A DNA stretch of 64,000 bases from Streptomyces antimycoticus (GCF_005405925.1 NZ_BJHV01000001.1:6882001-6946000); one strand, 5' to 3'; shown: positions 38,869 to 52,293, counted from the first letter of the stretch. Notes: generated from the letters alone by a model not told the origin. Numbers and translations: made by a program.

Positions 38869-40158
38869 ATGGCCGTCACCCCCCGGGGCCCCGATTTCGG
38901 AGCGCTCGCCCGCCAGGACCCGGAGCTGGCGGGGATCATCCTGAGCGAGATCGACCGCGTCTCCGCCGGCCTCCAGCTGATCGCGGCCGAGAACTTCACC
39001 TCGCCGGCCGTGCTGGCGGCGCTCGCCTCGCCGCTGGCCAACAAGTACGCCGAGGGCTATCCCGGCGCCCGCCACCACGGCGGCTGCGAGATCGTGGACA
39101 TCGCCGAGCGGGTCGCCCAGGACCGGGCGAAGGCCCTGTTCGGCGCCGAGCACGCCAATGTGCAGCCGCATTCGGGGTCCTCGGCGGTGCTGGCCGCCTA
39201 CGCCGCGCTGCTGCAGCCCGGGGACACGGTGCTGGCGATGGCGCTGCCGCACGGCGGCCATCTCACCCATGGCTCACCCGCCAATTTCTCCGGCCGCTGG
39301 TTCGACTTCATCGGCTACGGCGTCGATCCGGCGACCGGCCTGATCGACTACGAGCAGCTCCGCGCGCTCGCCCACGCCCACCGGCCGAAGGCGATCGTCT
39401 GCGGTTCCATCTCCTATCCGCGTCATCTGGACTACGCCGCCTTCCGTGCCGTCGCCGACGAGGTGGGCGCGTATCTCATCGCCGACGCCGCCCATGCGAT
39501 CGGTCTGGTCGCGGGGAAGGCGGCGCCGTCCCCGGTGCCGTACGCGGATGTGGTGTGCGCAACGACACACAAGGTGCTGCGCGGGCCGCGCGGCGGAATG
39601 CTGCTGTGCGGTGCGGAGCTCGCCGAGCGGGTCGACCGGGCGGTGTTCCCGTTCACCCAGGGCGGCGCCCAGATGCATACCGTCGCGGCCAAGGCGGTGG
39701 CGTTCGGCGAGGCCGCGGCGCCCGCCTTCACCGCCTATGCGCGGCGGGTGGTGGCCAATGCCCGGGTGCTCGCGGACGCCCTGGTCGCGGAGGGTCTGGC
39801 GGTGGCCACGGGCGGCACCGACACCCATATGATCACCGCCGACGCGGCCCCGCTGGGCCTGGACGGACGGGCCGCGAAGGCCCGCTGCGCGGCCGCCGGG
39901 ATCGTCCTGGACACCTGCGCGCTGGCGTCCGCCACGGAGCCGCGGGGGTGCGTCAAGGGGATCCGGCTGGGCACCGCCGCGGTGACCACCCAGGGAATGG
40001 GAGCGCCGGAAATGGAGCGGATAGCCGCCCTGATGGGAACCGTGCTGCGGGACGAAGGCGTGGTACGGGAAAAGGTGGCGGAACTGGCCGGGAGATTTCC
40101 GCCCTATCCGGACGAGGGCCGAATCATGCAACCATCCGAAGGTGTAGGACGTCTGTAA
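38869..40158 (+). CDS. glyA: serine hydroxymethyltransferase
   Basis: 429 residues. PLP-enzyme motifs of SHMT: LQLIAAENFTSPAVL, NKYAEGYPGARHHGGCEIVDIAE, NVQPHSGSSAVLAAYAALLQPGD, and the Schiff-base lysine in CATTHKVLRGPRGGMLLC. It interconverts serine and glycine with tetrahydrofolate, giving one-carbon units. Small differences from the usual (TTHKVLRG instead of TTTHKTLRG) mark it as the actinobacterial GlyA variant that sits beside the phosphatase gene. The glycine/threonine theme fits the neighbouring genes. Confidence 0.94.
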   Translation: MAVTPRGPDFGALARQDPELAGIILSEIDRVSAGLQLIAAENFTSPAVLAALASPLANKYAEGYPGARHHGGCEIVDIAERVAQDRAKALFGAEHANVQPHSGSSAVLAAYAALLQPGDTVLAMALPHGGHLTHGSPANFSGRWFDFIGYGVDPATGLIDYEQLRALAHAHRPKAIVCGSISYPRHLDYAAFRAVADEVGAYLIADAAHAIGLVAGKAAPSPVPYADVVCATTHKVLRGPRGGMLLCGAELAERVDRAVFPFTQGGAQMHTVAAKAVAFGEAAAPAFTAYARRVVANARVLADALVAEGLAVATGGTDTHMITADAAPLGLDGRAAKARCAAAGIVLDTCALASATEPRGCVKGIRLGTAAVTTQGMGAPEMERIAALMGTVLRDEGVVREKVAELAGRFPPYPDEGRIMQPSEGVGRL

Positions 40159-40233
40159 GTACGTTCACCGCGAGGCGTCCGACACGCATAAGGTGTGAGG
40201 CTGTGATGGCCAGCGATACCTCTGGGGCAGCCT

Positions 40234-41664
40234 GTGCGTGAATACCTGCTGACTCTGTGCATCACGGCCGCGGTCACCTATCTGCTGACCGGGCCGGTGC
40301 GGAAATTCGCCATCGCGGCCGGTGCGATGCCGGAGATCCGCGCCCGTGATGTGCATCGCGAGCCCACTCCGCGGCTCGGTGGCATCGCCATGTTCGGCGG
40401 GCTGTGCGCGGGGCTGCTGGTCGCCGCCCATCTGACCAACCTCAAGGACGTCTTCGAGGTCTCCAACGAGCCACGGGCGCTGCTGTCCGGTGCCGGGCTG
40501 ATCTGGCTGCTGGGCGTGCTGGACGACAAGTGGGGCGTGGACGCGCTGATCAAGCTCGGCGGCCAGATGATCGCCGCCGGTGTGATGGTGCTCCAGGGTC
40601 TGACCATCCTGTGGCTTCCGGTGCCCGGCGTGGGGCCGGTCTCGCTGACGCCCTGGCAGGGCACGCTGCTGACCGTCGCCCTGGTCGTCATCACCATCAA
40701 CGCGGTCAACTTCGTCGACGGGCTCGATGGGTTGGCGTCGGGGATGGTCTGCATCGCCGCCGCCGCGTTCTTCATGTACGCCTACCGCATCTGGTACGGC
40801 TACGGCCTGGAAGCGGCCGCGCCCGCCACCCTGTTCGCCGCCGTCCTCATGGGGATGTGCCTGGGCTTCCTGCCGCACAACGCGCACCCCGCGCGGATCT
40901 TCATGGGCGACTCGGGCTCGATGCTGATCGGGCTGGTGCTGGCGGCGGGCGCCATCTCCATCACCGGCCAGGTCGACCCGGACGCGATGAAGCTGTTCGA
41001 GGGGTCCGAGCAGGCCGCGGTGCACGCCACCGTCCCGGTCTACATCCCGCTGCTGCTGCCGCTGACCGTCATCGCGGTGCCCTTCGCCGACCTGGTGCTG
41101 GCCATCGTCCGGCGCACCTGGAAGGGCCAGTCGCCGTTCGCCGCGGACCGCGGCCATCTGCACCACCGGCTGCTGGAGATCGGCCACTCGCACAGCCGGG
41201 CCGTCCTGATCATGTACTTCTGGTCGGCGCTGATCGCCTTCGGCGCCGTGGCGTACTCGGTGAACTCGGCCGGTGTGTGGTTCGTCCTCGCGATCGTCGC
41301 GCTGAGCGGGGTCGGGCTGGTGCTGTTGCTGCTGCCGCGGTTCACCCCGCGCGTTCCGCGCTGGGCCGAGGCATTCGTTCCGCCGCGCTACCGCCGTGCC
41401 AACCGGATCGCACGGGCCGAACAGGGCGCCGAGGTGCCCGCGGAGCCGGTGGCGGCCGTGGCCGGCGCGGGGTCCGCACCGTCGGATCCGTCGGATCCAG
41501 AGATGGCCGGGCCCGAGCCGGTGGGCTCCGGGATGAACGGCGGGTCGAACAGCGAGATGAACGGCGGCGCGAGCGCCGGGGTGAACGGCGGGGTGAACGG
41601 CGCCACCGCGATCGGCGACCGGTCCCGCTTCACCCACCGCCGCAGGATCGGCTCACCCCAGTAA
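40234..41664 (+). CDS. WecA/MraY-family polyprenyl-phosphate sugar-1-phosphate transferase
   Basis: 476 residues from a GTG. About ten to eleven membrane helices are visible. Family motifs: HREPTPRLGGIAMFGGL, LDDKWGVDALIKLGGQM, ITINAVNFVDGLDGLASGMVCI, the Mg-binding NAHPARIFMGDSGSM, and the substrate loop RGHLHHRLLEIGHSHSRAV. The latter pattern belongs to the WecA/TagO branch, which moves GlcNAc-1-phosphate (or a similar sugar) to undecaprenyl phosphate for wall polymers. The last 90 residues are cytoplasmic, low complexity, with NGG repeats (MNGGSNSEMNGGASAGVNGG). Confidence 0.9.
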   Translation: MREYLLTLCITAAVTYLLTGPVRKFAIAAGAMPEIRARDVHREPTPRLGGIAMFGGLCAGLLVAAHLTNLKDVFEVSNEPRALLSGAGLIWLLGVLDDKWGVDALIKLGGQMIAAGVMVLQGLTILWLPVPGVGPVSLTPWQGTLLTVALVVITINAVNFVDGLDGLASGMVCIAAAAFFMYAYRIWYGYGLEAAAPATLFAAVLMGMCLGFLPHNAHPARIFMGDSGSMLIGLVLAAGAISITGQVDPDAMKLFEGSEQAAVHATVPVYIPLLLPLTVIAVPFADLVLAIVRRTWKGQSPFAADRGHLHHRLLEIGHSHSRAVLIMYFWSALIAFGAVAYSVNSAGVWFVLAIVALSGVGLVLLLLPRFTPRVPRWAEAFVPPRYRRANRIARAEQGAEVPAEPVAAVAGAGSAPSDPSDPEMAGPEPVGSGMNGGSNSEMNGGASAGVNGGVNGATAIGDRSRFTHRRRIGSPQ

Positions 41665-41956
41665 CCGCCCTGGTAATTCCCCCAGAAAGTGCCGGCGGGA
41701 ACGGTCCGGAGAGAGCGCCGAAGATCACAGGACGGCGTCAGCACGGTACCCAGCCGATAACTCTCCCGTGTGACGTGCAGCACATCCGAAGGGTAAAGAC
41801 CTCATCAAATAGTTTGTGATACCGTTCACTAAACCCGGTGCTTAGACCCGAGGGGCCGTAGGGCGACGGCTCTTCGTCGTGAGGTCTCCTCTGTCCCCGG
41901 GGATACGCTCGTCCACGACGAATCGTTGCTTCCGACACTTGCCGGAGAAACCCTTC

Positions 41957-42412
41957 ATGCAGTCCAACGACGCCAGAACGCTCCTGAGTTGCGCCGTGCC
42001 CACCGCCGTTGTCGGGGTGGTCGCCGTCGCTGTCGGTTCTGTGCTCGCCGGAGGCAAGGGCGCGATCGGTGCGGGTTTCGGAGCGGTGGTCGCCGGCGCG
42101 GTCATGGCGATGGGCCTGATCGTGCTGCAGCGCACCGCGAAGTACCTCCCGCACCTCTTCCAGGCAATGGGCCTGGTGCTCTACATGACCCAGTTCCTGC
42201 TGGTGGCGGTCATCCTCGGGGTGTTCAAGAACACCACGCTGTTCAGCACCAAAGCGTTCGCCTTCGCGCTGCTCGCCGCGACCCTGGTATGGATCGGCGC
42301 CCAGACCCGCGCGCATATGAAGGCCAAGATCCTCTACGTGGAGCCCGAATCCGAGGACGAACGTAAGCCCGAGGGGGCGAAGAAGTCCGCTCCCGCCGGG
42401 TCTCCATCGTGA
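41957..42412 (+). CDS. atpI: ATP synthase accessory protein I
   Basis: 151 residues from an ATG with GGAGAA upstream. Four membrane segments are visible: AVPTAVVGVVAVAVGSVLAG, GAGFGAVVAGAVMAMGLIV, HLFQAMGLVLYMTQFLLVAVILGVF and AFAFALLAATLVWIGAQT. The C-terminal tail is charged and cytoplasmic. AtpI helps assemble the c-ring and is the first gene of the atp operon. The 290-bp region upstream holds an AT-rich patch (TCAAATAGTTTGTGATACC around 41805-41825) that suits a promoter, though no clear hexamer pair is assigned. Confidence 0.85.
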   Translation: MQSNDARTLLSCAVPTAVVGVVAVAVGSVLAGGKGAIGAGFGAVVAGAVMAMGLIVLQRTAKYLPHLFQAMGLVLYMTQFLLVAVILGVFKNTTLFSTKAFAFALLAATLVWIGAQTRAHMKAKILYVEPESEDERKPEGAKKSAPAGSPS

Positions 42413-42676
42413 GAAGTAGGGCCGGGATAAGAGCATGTGCGCTCACCTGCTATCGTCCGGTGCCATCTGAGGCACAGCAGGCGCAGGTAGCTGAACCCCC
42501 GGATTCCACGGGACGGAATCGGCGGCCCATGCAGCTGATGCCCGACACACCACTCGGCCATGTGCCGACCATTCGCTTCGACATCCGTATGACCAGTCCA
42601 GTGCCGCTCCGTGGCCGTGCGCCGCGCCGACACAACGAGGTTGCCGTACCCATGCGCCACGCTGAAGGAGCTCGCG

Positions 42677-43799
<1,123 letters not shown>

Positions 43800-43840
43800 T
43801 TTCCACTTACTGATTGCCCTTTTCGACGGAAGGCACTGAT

Positions 43841-44404
43841 GTGAACGCCCTGGTACAGGTGGCGGCCGAGGAGAGTGAGAACCCTCTCCTCCCGCCGATC
43901 CCGGAGCTGGTCATCGGCCTGATCGCCTTTGCCATCGTCTTCTTCTTCCTCGCCAAGAAGCTCCTCCCGAACATCAACCGGGTTCTGGATGAGCGCCGTG
44001 AGGCGATCGAAGGCGGCATGGAGAAGGCCGAGGCCACTCAGGCCGAAGCCCAGCAGGTCCTCGAGGACTACCGAGCCCAGCTCGCCGACGCCCGTCACGA
44101 GGCCGCGCGACTGCGCCAGGAGGCGCAGGAGCAGGGCGCCGCGCTCATCGCCGAGATGCGCGCGGAGGGCCAGCGGCAGCGTGAGGAGATCATCGCTGCC
44201 GGTCACGCCCAGATCGAGGCCGATCGGAAGCAGGCCGCTCAGACCCTGCGCCAGGACGTGGGCAGGCTCGCCACCGACCTGGCCGGCCGGATCGTCGGCG
44301 AGTCGCTCGAGGATGTGGCCCGGCAGAGCCGCACCATCGACCGGTTCCTCGACGAGCTCGAGGCCAAGACGAACGACGGCTCGAAGGCCGAGGCCGGCCG
44401 ATGA
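43841..44404 (+). CDS. atpF: F1Fo ATP synthase subunit b
   Basis: 187 residues from a GTG with GAAGG upstream. A single N-terminal membrane helix (PELVIGLIAFAIVFFFLAKKLLP) is followed by a long amphipathic coiled coil (LDERREAIEGGMEKAEATQAEAQQVLEDYRAQ onward) that forms the peripheral stalk. The stop overlaps the next start (ATGA at 44401-44404), coupling b to delta. Confidence 0.95.
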   Translation: MNALVQVAAEESENPLLPPIPELVIGLIAFAIVFFFLAKKLLPNINRVLDERREAIEGGMEKAEATQAEAQQVLEDYRAQLADARHEAARLRQEAQEQGAALIAEMRAEGQRQREEIIAAGHAQIEADRKQAAQTLRQDVGRLATDLAGRIVGESLEDVARQSRTIDRFLDELEAKTNDGSKAEAGR

Positions 44405-45216
44405 ACGGAGCGAGCCGGGAGGCACTGGCAGCCGCGCGCGAGCGCTTCGACGCCCTGACGGACAACACCTCCGTCGACGCGTCGAAGCTCGCCGAGGAGC
44501 TGGCCGCCGTCACCGCGCTGCTCGACCGCGAGGTCTCGCTGCGCCGGGTCCTCACCGACCCGGCGCAGCCCGGCGAGGCCAAGGCCGAGCTGGCCGCGCG
44601 GGTGCTGGGCGGACAGGTCGGCGGCGAGTCCATCGACCTGATCTCCGGCCTGGTCCGTTCCCGCTGGTCGCGCTCGCGTGACCTGGTGGACGCGCTGGAG
44701 CAGCTGGCCAGCGCCGCCGACCTGGTGGCGGCCGAGCGGACGGGTGCCCTCGACAACGTCGAGGACGAGCTGTTCCGGTTCGGCCGGATCGTCTCCTCCT
44801 CGTCCGAGCTCCGGGGCGCGCTCACCGACCGGCGCGCGAGCGTCTCGGCCAAGGCCGGGCTGGTCCGCGAGCTGCTCGGCGGCCGGGCCGACCAGGTGAC
44901 CGAGCGGCTGGTGATCCGTCTGGTGACCCACCCGCGGGGTCGTAGCCTGGAGTCGGGTCTCGACGAGCTGTCCAAGCTGGCGGCGGAGCGCCGGGACCGT
45001 ACGGTCGCGGTCGTCACCTCCGCGGTGCCGCTCAGCGACCGGCAGAAGCAGCGGCTCGGCGAGGCACTGGGGAAGCTGTACGGACGGAAGATGCACCTCA
45101 ACCTCGACGTGGACCCGGAGGTCCTCGGCGGGATCTCGGTACGCGTCGGCGACGAGATCATCAACGGGACCATCACGGACCGCCTCGACGAGGCGACCCG
45201 TCGGATGGCCGGCTGA
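44401..45216 (+). CDS. atpH: F1Fo ATP synthase subunit delta
   Basis: 271 residues, the long actinobacterial delta form. N-terminal helical bundle ([48 protein letters not shown]) and a C-terminal stalk-binding part ([56 protein letters not shown]). It links the b stalk to the alpha subunits. The start overlaps the end of atpF by four bases. Confidence 0.95.
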   Translation: MNGASREALAAARERFDALTDNTSVDASKLAEELAAVTALLDREVSLRRVLTDPAQPGEAKAELAARVLGGQVGGESIDLISGLVRSRWSRSRDLVDALEQLASAADLVAAERTGALDNVEDELFRFGRIVSSSSELRGALTDRRASVSAKAGLVRELLGGRADQVTERLVIRLVTHPRGRSLESGLDELSKLAAERRDRTVAVVTSAVPLSDRQKQRLGEALGKLYGRKMHLNLDVDPEVLGGISVRVGDEIINGTITDRLDEATRRMAG

Positions 45217-45305
45217 CACAGCCACCAACTCAACAAGCATGCAAGCGGCCCGAGTTGGGCCGTGGTCAGACACTTCGGGCCCAACAAGGAGAGCAGGGAA
45301 CCCAG

Positions 45306-46877
45306 ATGGCGGAGCTCACGATCCGGCCGGAGGAGATCCGGGACGCGCTGGAGAACTTTGTCCAGGCGTACCAGCCGGACGCGGCCTCGCGCGAGGAGGT
45401 CGGTACGGTCAGCGTTGCCGGCGACGGCATCGCGAGGGTCGAGGGTCTTCCCTCGGCCATGGCGAACGAGCTGCTGAAGTTCGAGGACGGCACCCTCGGC
45501 CTCGCCCTCAACCTCGAGGAGCGCGAGATCGGTGCGGTCGTCCTCGGTGAGTTCAGCGGCATCGAGGAGGGCCAGCAGGTGCACCGCACCGGCGAGGTTC
45601 TCTCGGTCGCCGTCGGCGAGGGCTACCTCGGCCGCGTGGTCGACCCGCTGGGTGCCCCGATCGACGGCCTCGGCGAGATCGAGACCGAGGGCCGCCGCGC
45701 CCTCGAGCTGCAGGCCCCCACGGTCATGGACCGTAAGTCGGTGCACGAGCCGATGGAGACCGGCTACAAGGCCGTCGACGCCATGACCCCGATCGGCCGT
45801 GGCCAGCGCCAGCTGATCATCGGCGACCGGCAGACCGGCAAGACCGCGCTGTGCGTCGACACGATCATCAACCAGCGCGACAACTGGCGCTCCGGCGACC
45901 CCAAGAAGCAGGTCCGCTGCATCTACGTCGCCATCGGCCAGAAGGGCTCCACCATCGCTTCCGTGCGCGGTGCGCTGGAGGAGGCCGGTGCCCTGGAGTA
46001 CACCACCATCGTCGCCGCCCCGGCGTCCGACCCGGCGGGCTTCAAGTACCTCGCCCCCTACACGGGCTCGGCCATCGGCCAGCACTGGATGTACCAGGGC
46101 AAGCACGTCCTGATCGTCTTCGACGACCTGTCCAAGCAGGCCGACGCCTACCGCGCCGTGTCCCTGCTGCTGCGCCGCCCGCCGGGCCGTGAGGCCTACC
46201 CGGGCGACGTCTTCTACCTGCACTCCCGGCTGCTGGAGCGCTGCGCCAAGCTCTCCGACGAGATGGGTGCCGGTTCGATGACCGGTCTGCCGATCGTCGA
46301 GACCAAGGCGAACGACGTGTCGGCATTCATTCCGACCAACGTCATCTCCATCACCGACGGTCAGTGCTTCCTGGAGTCGGACCTGTTCAACGCCGGTCAG
46401 CGCCCGGCGCTGAACGTCGGTATCTCGGTCTCCCGTGTCGGTGGCTCCGCCCAGCACCGGGCCATGCGGCAGGTCTCCGGCCGGCTCCGCGTGGACCTCG
46501 CCCAGTACCGTGAGCTCGAGGCGTTCGCCGCCTTCGGCTCCGACCTGGACGCGGCCTCCAAGGCGTCGCTGGAGCGCGGTGCGCGCATGGTCGAGCTGCT
46601 GAAGCAGTCGCAGTACGCCCCGTTCTCCACCGAGGACGAGATCGTCTCCATCTGGGCCGGCACCACGGGCAAGATGGACGACGTCCCGGTCGAGGACATC
46701 CGCCGCTTCGAGCGTGAGCTGCTGGACTACCTGCACCGTGAGCACAAGTCGCTGCTGACCAGCATCGTCGAGGGCGGCAAGATGTCCGATGACACCATCG
46801 CGGCGCTCGGCGAGGCGGTCGACGGCTTCAAGCGGCAGTTCGAGACCTCGGACGGCAAGCTGCTGGGCGAGGGCTGA
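45306..46877 (+). CDS. atpA: F1Fo ATP synthase subunit alpha
   Basis: 523 residues from the ATG at 45306 ([19 protein letters not shown]). Walker A is [15 protein letters not shown], Walker B region [33 protein letters not shown], the arginine finger in [14 protein letters not shown], and the C-terminal helical domain ends with DGKLLGEG. It forms the non-catalytic nucleotide sites of the F1 head. An upstream in-frame start at 45255 is less likely. The gene is followed 2 bp later by atpG. Confidence 0.97.
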   Translation: MAELTIRPEEIRDALENFVQAYQPDAASREEVGTVSVAGDGIARVEGLPSAMANELLKFEDGTLGLALNLEEREIGAVVLGEFSGIEEGQQVHRTGEVLSVAVGEGYLGRVVDPLGAPIDGLGEIETEGRRALELQAPTVMDRKSVHEPMETGYKAVDAMTPIGRGQRQLIIGDRQTGKTALCVDTIINQRDNWRSGDPKKQVRCIYVAIGQKGSTIASVRGALEEAGALEYTTIVAAPASDPAGFKYLAPYTGSAIGQHWMYQGKHVLIVFDDLSKQADAYRAVSLLLRRPPGREAYPGDVFYLHSRLLERCAKLSDEMGAGSMTGLPIVETKANDVSAFIPTNVISITDGQCFLESDLFNAGQRPALNVGISVSRVGGSAQHRAMRQVSGRLRVDLAQYRELEAFAAFGSDLDAASKASLERGARMVELLKQSQYAPFSTEDEIVSIWAGTTGKMDDVPVEDIRRFERELLDYLHREHKSLLTSIVEGGKMSDDTIAALGEAVDGFKRQFETSDGKLLGEG

Positions 46878-46879
46878 GC

Positions 46880-49244
<2,365 letters not shown>

Positions 49245-49259
49245 GCCCGGTAGCTCCGC

Positions 49260-49289
49260 GAGAGGGGTGGGCCCGGTCCCACCCCTCTC
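49260..49289 (+). terminator. 12-bp perfect hairpin between atpD and atpC (attenuator-like)
   Basis: GAGAGGGGTGGG (49260-49271) pairs without mismatch with CCCACCCCTCTC (49278-49289) around a six-base loop, 15 bp after the atpD stop and 66 bp before the atpC start. It is followed by an AT-containing stretch (TTATTCTTTGACG). It could stop part of the transcripts before epsilon, or stabilise the upstream message. Confidence 0.7.
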
Positions 49290-49355
49290 CGTACGCCCGT
49301 TATTCTTTGACGAAAGCCCTGCCCGACCCGGCGGGGAGAGACCCGAGGAGCCACG

Positions 49356-49733
49356 TTGGCTGCTGAGCTGCAGGTCGAGATGGTCGCGGCGGACCGTAGT
49401 GTGTGGTCCGGTGCGGCCACCTTGGTCATCGCGCGCACCACATCGGGTGACATCGGCGTCATGCCCGGCCACCAGCCGCTGCTCGGTGTGCTGGAGTCCG
49501 GCCCGGTGACCATCCGTTCGGTCGACGGCGGGACGGTCGTGGCCGCGGTGCACGGTGGGTTCATCTCGTTCGCGGACGACAAGCTCTCACTGCTGGCCGA
49601 GGTCGCGGAGCTGTCCGACGAGATCGATGTCAAGCGCGCGGAGCGGGCGCTGGAGCGTGCCAAGTCGGAGGCGGACGCCGCCGCCGAGCGGCGCGCCGAC
49701 GTCCGGCTGCGTGCGGTGGCGGGAGCGCACTGA
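49356..49733 (+). CDS. atpC: F1Fo ATP synthase subunit epsilon
   Basis: 125 residues from a TTG with GAGGAG upstream. N-terminal beta sandwich (LQVEMVAADRSVWSGAATLVIARTTSGDIGVMPGHQPLLGVLE, VVAAVHGGFISFADDKLSLLAEVAEL) and a short C-terminal helical part (VKRAERALERAKSEADAAAERRADVRL). It regulates rotation and ATP hydrolysis. A perfect 14-bp hairpin follows, ending the operon. Confidence 0.95.
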   Translation: MAAELQVEMVAADRSVWSGAATLVIARTTSGDIGVMPGHQPLLGVLESGPVTIRSVDGGTVVAAVHGGFISFADDKLSLLAEVAELSDEIDVKRAERALERAKSEADAAAERRADVRLRAVAGAH

Positions 49734-49757
49734 GCCTGTCACGTACGGTCGGAAAAC

Positions 49758-49804
49758 CTCAGCCGCGGACCTCGCTGGAGCCCTTTCAGCGGTCCGCGGC
49801 TGAG
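49758..49804 (+). terminator. hairpin terminator of the atp operon
   Basis: A perfect 14-bp inverted repeat (CTCAGCCGCGGACC at 49758-49771, GGTCCGCGGCTGAG at 49791-49804) with a 19-base loop lies 25 bp after atpC. It lacks a long T run but is the strongest stem in the neighbourhood. Confidence 0.8.
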
Positions 49805-49851
49805 GCGATGCAGGTGCGGTTTTTCCGGATGACGCGAGGAGGTCGGTGAAG

Positions 49852-50301
49852 ATGGTCCTCGCTCTGCTTGTGGGCGGCGTGGTCGTCGCGCTGGTGGTGG
49901 TGGGACTCTTCGTCTTCGGTCTCCGGCGGAGGCTGATCCAGCGATCCGGCGGAACCTTCGACTGTTCCCTGCGCTGGGATCCACCCGCAAGCGAATCCGA
50001 GACCAGCGGCAAGGGCTGGGTGTACGGAGTCGCCCGCTACAACGGTGACCGCGTCGAGTGGTTCCGGGTCTTCTCCTACGCACCGAGGCCCCGGCGGGTG
50101 CTGGAGCGCGCCTCGATCGAGGTGCTGGAGCGGCGCACTCCCAAGGGCGAGGAGGAGCTGGCGCTGCTCTCCGACGCGGTGGTGCTCGCCTGCCGGCACG
50201 GCGGCACCCGGCTGGAGCTGGCCATGAGCGAGGACGCCCTGACCGGCTTCCTGGCCTGGCTGGAGGCCGCGCCCCCCGGCCAGCGCGTCAACGTCGCCTA
50301 G
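49852..50301 (+). CDS. DUF2550 membrane-anchored protein
   Basis: 149 residues from the ATG at 49852, nine bases after AGGAGG; the GTG at 49846 is too close to it. One N-terminal membrane helix (LALLVGGVVVALVVVGLFVFGLRRRLI) is followed by a soluble part with the family features GTFDCSLRW, GWVYGVARYNGDRVEWFRVFSYAPRP and LACRHGGTRLELAMSEDALTGFLAWLEAAPPG. It follows the atp operon in the conserved actinobacterial order. Its function is not known. Confidence 0.9.
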   Translation: MVLALLVGGVVVALVVVGLFVFGLRRRLIQRSGGTFDCSLRWDPPASESETSGKGWVYGVARYNGDRVEWFRVFSYAPRPRRVLERASIEVLERRTPKGEEELALLSDAVVLACRHGGTRLELAMSEDALTGFLAWLEAAPPGQRVNVA

Positions 50302-50318
50302 CCACCTCATCACCCACG

Positions 50319-50345
50319 GCACCCAGGGCACCCAGGGCACCCAGG
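50319..50345. repeat. short tandem repeat of GGCACCCAG
   Basis: Three copies in a row of the nine-base unit GGCACCCAG lie between the convergent DUF2550 and response-regulator genes. Such short repeats may reflect slippage and have no clear function. Confidence 0.8.
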
Positions 50346-50357
50346 TCATGCCGAGCG

Positions 50358-51074
50358 CTAGCGCACGCCCAGTTCCTGGGCCAGCACCGCGGCCTGGACC
50401 CGGCTGCGCAGCTCCAGCTTGTTCAGCAGCCGGCTGACATGCGTCTTCACCGTCGCCTCCGCCATGCTGAGCCGCGCCGCGACCTGCGCGTTCGACAGCC
50501 CCTGACCGAGACACGCCAGCACCTCCCGCTCCCGCGGGGTGAGCGAGGCGAGCGCCGCGGGACTGGGCGTCGTGGGGGAGGGGGCGGTCTGGGGCCGGGC
50601 GAACTCCGCGATCAGGCGGCGGGTCACCGCCGTGGCGATCATCCCCTCGCCGCGCCCCACCGTACGGACCGCCTCGATCAGATCGGCCGCCTCGCTGTCC
50701 TTGAGCAGGAACCCGGAGGCGCCCGCGCGCAGCGCCCCGAAGACATACTCGTCGAGGTCGAACGTGGTGAGCACCAGCACATCGGCGAGCTGTTCGGCGA
50801 CCACCTGGCGGGTCGCCGACACCCCGTCCAGCCGTGGCATCTGGACGTCCATCAGCACCACATCGGGGCGCAGCGACCGGGCCATCTCCACCGCCTGGAG
50901 GCCGTCGACCGCCTCGCCGACCACCTCGACATCGGGGGCGGACCGCAGGATCAGCACCAGCCCGGAACGCACCGCGCTCTGATCCTCGGCGACCAGAACC
51001 CGGATCGGCTCGGACGCGGTGCCGGAGGGCGGGGCGGGCAGGGTCACGGTGGCTCCTGGTCGTCGAAGGGTCAT
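50358..51074 (-). CDS. NarL/LuxR-family response regulator
   Basis: About 238 residues from the ATG at 51072-51074, which overlaps the kinase stop (ATGA). Receiver domain: VLVAEDQSAVRSGLVLIL, phospho-acceptor Asp in DVVLMDVQMPRLDGV, Thr in LVLTTFDLDEYVFGALRAGASGFLLKD. The C-terminal LuxR helix-turn-helix is LTPREREVLACLGQGLSNAQVAARLSMAEATVKTHVSRLLNKL. It is the DNA-binding partner of the histidine kinase. Targets unknown. Confidence 0.94.
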   Translation of the reverse strand: MTLRRPGATVTLPAPPSGTASEPIRVLVAEDQSAVRSGLVLILRSAPDVEVVGEAVDGLQAVEMARSLRPDVVLMDVQMPRLDGVSATRQVVAEQLADVLVLTTFDLDEYVFGALRAGASGFLLKDSEAADLIEAVRTVGRGEGMIATAVTRRLIAEFARPQTAPSPTTPSPAALASLTPREREVLACLGQGLSNAQVAARLSMAEATVKTHVSRLLNKLELRSRVQAAVLAQELGVR

Positions 51075-52293
51075 GGCACGCTCTGAGCGCTCTCGTCGCC
51101 CCGGGGCAGCGCGGCGCGCACCTGCCACACCATGCCCCGGGGCCCGGTGACGGGTCCGGCGTCGAGGGTGCCGCCGAGCAGGTTCACCCGCTCGCGCATC
51201 CCGATCAGCCCGGTGCCGGAGCCGGGTGCCCGGGGCCCGAGCGGTCGCCGTAGGGGCTGATGACGCTGACTTCGAGCGGGCCGTCCGCGCGATGCGCCAG
51301 CGTCACGTCCACCCGGCCGGGTGCGGCGTGCTTGAGGGCGTTGGTGAGCGACTCCTGGACGATGCGGTACGCGGCGAGCTCGACCGGGGCGGGCAGCGGG
51401 TCGGCGCCGGCCGGCCGCTCGTCGCACAGGACGATGTCCTGCCCGCCGGGGCGGGCGTTGGCGCGGGCCTGGTCCAGCAGGGTGTCGAGGGCGTCGAGCG
51501 TGGAGATGGCGACCGGTTCCGCCGTGTCCCCCGGGTCCCGCAGCAGCCCGATCAGCCGGCGCATCTCGGCCAGGCCCCGCACGCTGTTCTCCCTGATGAC
51601 GCCGAGCGCCTCGTCGGTCGCGGAGGGGTCCTTCAGGGAGAGCGCGGCGCTGGAGTGGATGGCGATGGCCGACAGGTGGTTCGCCACCATGTCGTGGAGT
51701 TCGCGCGCCATCCGGGAGCGCTCGGAGGCGACCGCCTCCCGCCGGTCCAACTCGGCCAGCAGGGCGACGCGTTCCGCCTCCAGACGGGCCGCCGCGGCCT
51801 CCTCGCGATGGTTGCGGACCACCGTCCCGGTCCACGCCGGGGTGAGGGTGAGCAGCGCGACGAACGGGCCGACCAGCAGCGCCACCGGGTCGCCGAAGAT
51901 GGCCAGCGGCACCACGGTCGCCAGCCCCGTGAGCAGTCCGCAGATCTGGGGGATGCGCCGGGCGGCAAGGGGGCCGGAGTACATGACGGCCGCGTACACC
52001 AGGTCGGTGTAGATCAGGAACGTCACGGCCAGCCCGCCACTGAGGATGTCGACGCCGAGCGCGGCGGTCCCCACACCCAGACCGATCAGGGGCCTGGAGC
52101 GCCGCAGCAGCACGGCCGCCGAGATCACGACCAGCGCGATCAGCCCCAGCCATCGGGGCGTGTGGAAGAACGATTGGTTGTTGTGCACCCCCACCGCCCA
52201 CATCAGGCCCCCGCCGAGCAGTCCGCAGAGGCCGATCAGGACGTCATGCCGGTGGGGGCGCGGGAGGTGGGGACGGGACGGCATGGCACCCAT
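51071..52293 (-). CDS. two-component sensor histidine kinase (single-base frameshift as given)
   Basis: From the ATG at 52293 about five membrane helices (VLIGLCGLLGGGLMWAVG to LLVGPFVALLTLTPAW) precede a HisKA_3 box with the phospho-His (SRMARELHDMVANHLSAIAIHSSAAL) and the N-box (AYRIVQESLTNALKHA). The frame then breaks after SPYGDRSGP. The ATP-lid G2 motif GSGTGLIGMRERVNLLGG follows in the next frame. One extra G in the run at 51232-51235 (plus strand) restores 407 residues. The stop overlaps the regulator start. It belongs to the NarL-type kinase group with an intramembrane-style sensor. Confidence 0.9.

Noticed and set aside
38075..38944. Phosphatase gene overlapping glyA by 76 bp as a genuine overlap
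   Set aside because: The overlapping tail is Pro/Arg-rich filler; one added C gives a normal stop at 38731-38733 before glyA.
44190..46745. Long minus-strand frame opposite the atp genes
   Set aside because: The plus strand encodes ATP synthase subunits; the antisense frame has no recognisable family.
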